Assembly: GCA_021792885.1 (NCBI GenBank)
Contig: JAJYTV010000007.1
Location: 1 to 15,216 of the forward strand
Origin: Bacillota bacterium
GTDB lineage: Bacteria; Bacillota; Sulfobacillia; JAJZYS01; JAJYTV01
Direction: 5' to 3'
Length of the DNA: 15,216 bases
The position numbers were made by a program, and so were the translations under genes. Under the pieces are notes generated by a model. That model saw only the letters and a program-made list of their open reading frames with translations. It made no database searches and was not told where the DNA came from. Positions 14,130-15,216 of this stretch are shown piece after piece. How positions within the stretch are numbered: the first letter of the stretch is position 1; each line of letters begins with the position of its first letter.

Positions 14130-14898
14130 GCTGAGCGGCGAGGGCCGCGCGGCGCTGGGTGAGTACCTGCTGCTGATGGCGGACGACGAACTGGTGCTCG
14201 GCCACCGGGATTCCGAGTGGTGCGCGTTCGCGCCGCTGATCGAGGAGGACATCGCGTTCGCCTCGATCGCCCAGGACGAGATCTCGCACGCGGCGCTCTG
14301 GTACGAACTGATCGAGTCGATGCGCGGCCTGAGCCGCGACCAGCTCGCGTTCGGTCGGCGCGAGAGCGAGATGCGCAACGCGACGCTTCTCGAGCGCGAG
14401 AACGGCGACTGGGCCTTCACCGTCGTGCGGCATTACGTCTACGACATCGCCGACGACCTGCGCACCGAGCAGCTCCTGCACGCGAACGAGCCGCTGCTGC
14501 GCTCGGTCGCGCAGCGCATCCGCCGGGAGGAGCGCTACCACCTGGAGCACGGCGCAATGTGGCTCGGGCGGCTCGCGCACGGCGGCGCAGAGGCCCACCG
14601 GCGCACCCAGCACGCGGTGGATCGGGTCTTGGCGGAGAGCCGCGGACTCTTCCACCCGCTCGCCTGGGAGCAGGTGCTGGTCAAGGAGGGCGTGCTGCCG
14701 GACCGGCCGTCGCGCCTTCTTCGGGCGTTCGTCGAGCGCGTGCACGCAGCGCTCGGCGAGCATGGGCTGCAGATCCCGTCGCTCGCGGAAAAGCGGGAAT
14801 CACGCTGCGGCCGCATCGGCCACCACGGGCCGGAACTCGCGTCCCTGCTGCAGACGATGGGAGAGGTGTGGCGGAGCGATCCGGCCGCCACGTGGTAG
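14113..14898 (+). CDS. paaC: 1,2-phenylacetyl-CoA epoxidase subunit PaaC
   Basis: 261-residue ferritin-like subunit that pairs with PaaA. In the characterised complex PaaC is described as structural, with a decayed metal site. Recognisable stretches: LGHRDSEWCAFAPLIEEDIA, the REERYHLEHG helix and the closing GRIGHHGPELASLLQTM. Odd point: it carries E56-x-x-H59 in QDEISHA and E139-x-x-H142 in EERYH, so two ExxH ligand pairs appear present, whereas enterobacterial PaaC as I recall it keeps only the second. Whether iron is bound is unknown. The start GTG 14113 is supported by GGAGG; it overlaps paaB by 17 bases. paaD follows 16 bases later. Confidence 0.94.
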   Translation: MPIGHELSGEGRAALGEYLLLMADDELVLGHRDSEWCAFAPLIEEDIAFASIAQDEISHAALWYELIESMRGLSRDQLAFGRRESEMRNATLLERENGDWAFTVVRHYVYDIADDLRTEQLLHANEPLLRSVAQRIRREERYHLEHGAMWLGRLAHGGAEAHRRTQHAVDRVLAESRGLFHPLAWEQVLVKEGVLPDRPSRLLRAFVERVHAALGEHGLQIPSLAEKRESRCGRIGHHGPELASLLQTMGEVWRSDPAATW

Positions 14899-14914
14899 AG
14901 AGGATGTCTGCGGG

Positions 14915-15216
14915 ATGTTGACGGAGCAAGGGGTGCGCGAGGCACTGCGCAGCGTATCGGACCCGGAGATCCCGGTCCTGAGCATCGTCGACCTGGGCCT
15001 CGTCGAAGCGGTGCGTATCGCGGACAGCAGGGTCGAGGTGGACCTCCTTCCGACGTTCACGGGCTGTCCAGCCCTCGGCTTCATGCAGCAGGCCGCGCAA
15101 GAGCGCCTCATGCAGATCCCCGGCGTCGCGGAGGCGAAGGTCTCGTTCCGCTTCGACCCGGCCTGGACCACCGACAGGATCAGCCCCGCCGGTCGGCTCG
15201 CCCTGCAGAGCTTCGG
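14915..15216 (+). CDS. paaD: phenylacetate pathway protein PaaD (3' end outside window)
   Basis: First 100 residues of PaaD, a MIP18/DUF59-family protein required for a functional epoxidase, probably by assisting metal-cluster assembly. Seen: the SVSDPEIPVLSIVDLGLV signature (about 13-30), a TFTGCPAL stretch, and a PGVAEAKVSFRFDPAWTTDRI segment typical of this family. The zinc-ribbon-like C-terminal cysteines of PaaD fall beyond the window and cannot be checked. The start ATG 14915 has GAGAGGA 10 bases upstream; an earlier ATG at 14904 hits a stop after five codons. Further paa genes (paaE and others) would be expected to the right. Confidence 0.93.
   Translation, partial: MLTEQGVREALRSVSDPEIPVLSIVDLGLVEAVRIADSRVEVDLLPTFTGCPALGFMQQAAQERLMQIPGVAEAKVSFRFDPAWTTDRISPAGRLALQSF

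Noticed and set aside
12795..14420. 541-residue minus-strand open frame opposite paaA-paaC
   Set aside because: Antisense to three recognised paa genes; no domain seen.
1..15216. CRISPR arrays, tRNA or rRNA genes
   Set aside because: No regularly spaced repeats and no cloverleaf or rRNA core sequence were seen on either strand.

Overview
The window is G+C-rich bacterial chromosome with mostly leftward and rightward gene blocks packed closely together. Strong AGGAGG-type ribosome binding sites, frequent GTG/TTG starts, a Bacillota-type AddA nuclease-helicase, an AcuB-like CBS-ACT protein, and paired PepF and M32 peptidases all suggest a high-G+C member of the Bacillota (Firmicutes). That assignment is inference; no rRNA gene or other decisive marker is present.

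Left block (1-7527), housekeeping and amino-acid/peptide metabolism. It holds the 3' third of addA (+), a small zinc-ribbon protein (-), an M32 carboxypeptidase (+), and a leftward three-gene operon with overlapping stop/start codons: a PLP-dependent threonine/serine ammonia-lyase-like enzyme, an EamA-family exporter and a CBS-CBS-ACT protein. Divergent from that operon is oligoendopeptidase F (+). Strong hairpins close the addA/zinc-ribbon and M32/CBS-ACT convergent junctions.

Central accessory island (about 7528-10302). It contains a 540-base stretch with no convincing gene, an apparently intact PIN-toxin/Phd-antitoxin pair with a perfect 16-bp palindrome just upstream, a truncated and frameshifted IS256-family transposase, a possible second transposase remnant, and an orphan lipoprotein gene. 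The lipoprotein gene is visibly more A+T-rich than everything around it and has its own candidate promoter and a textbook terminator. The island ends at a 68-bp near-perfect direct duplication of the 3' end of the next gene.

Right block (10369-15216), catabolism. A leftward pair encodes a class II aldolase-family protein with a long N-terminal extension and a zinc-dependent medium-chain dehydrogenase (TGATG overlap). Divergent from it is the phenylacetyl-CoA epoxidase operon paaABCD (+), which runs off the right edge. A promoter and a palindrome lie in the 213-bp gap between them. PaaABC(E) oxygenates phenylacetyl-CoA to its ring 1,2-epoxide, and PaaD is thought to help mature its Fe-S/iron partner. 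The role of the aldolase/dehydrogenase pair is not known from the sequence; its position makes a link to aromatic or aldehyde catabolism possible but unproven.

I did not find a convincing new defence or mobile system. The best items for a second look are the PaaC subunit that appears to keep two ExxH metal-ligand motifs, the toxin-antitoxin operator palindrome beside the IS scar, the duplicated dehydrogenase tail that supplies part of the gene's stop codon, and the extended aldolase.
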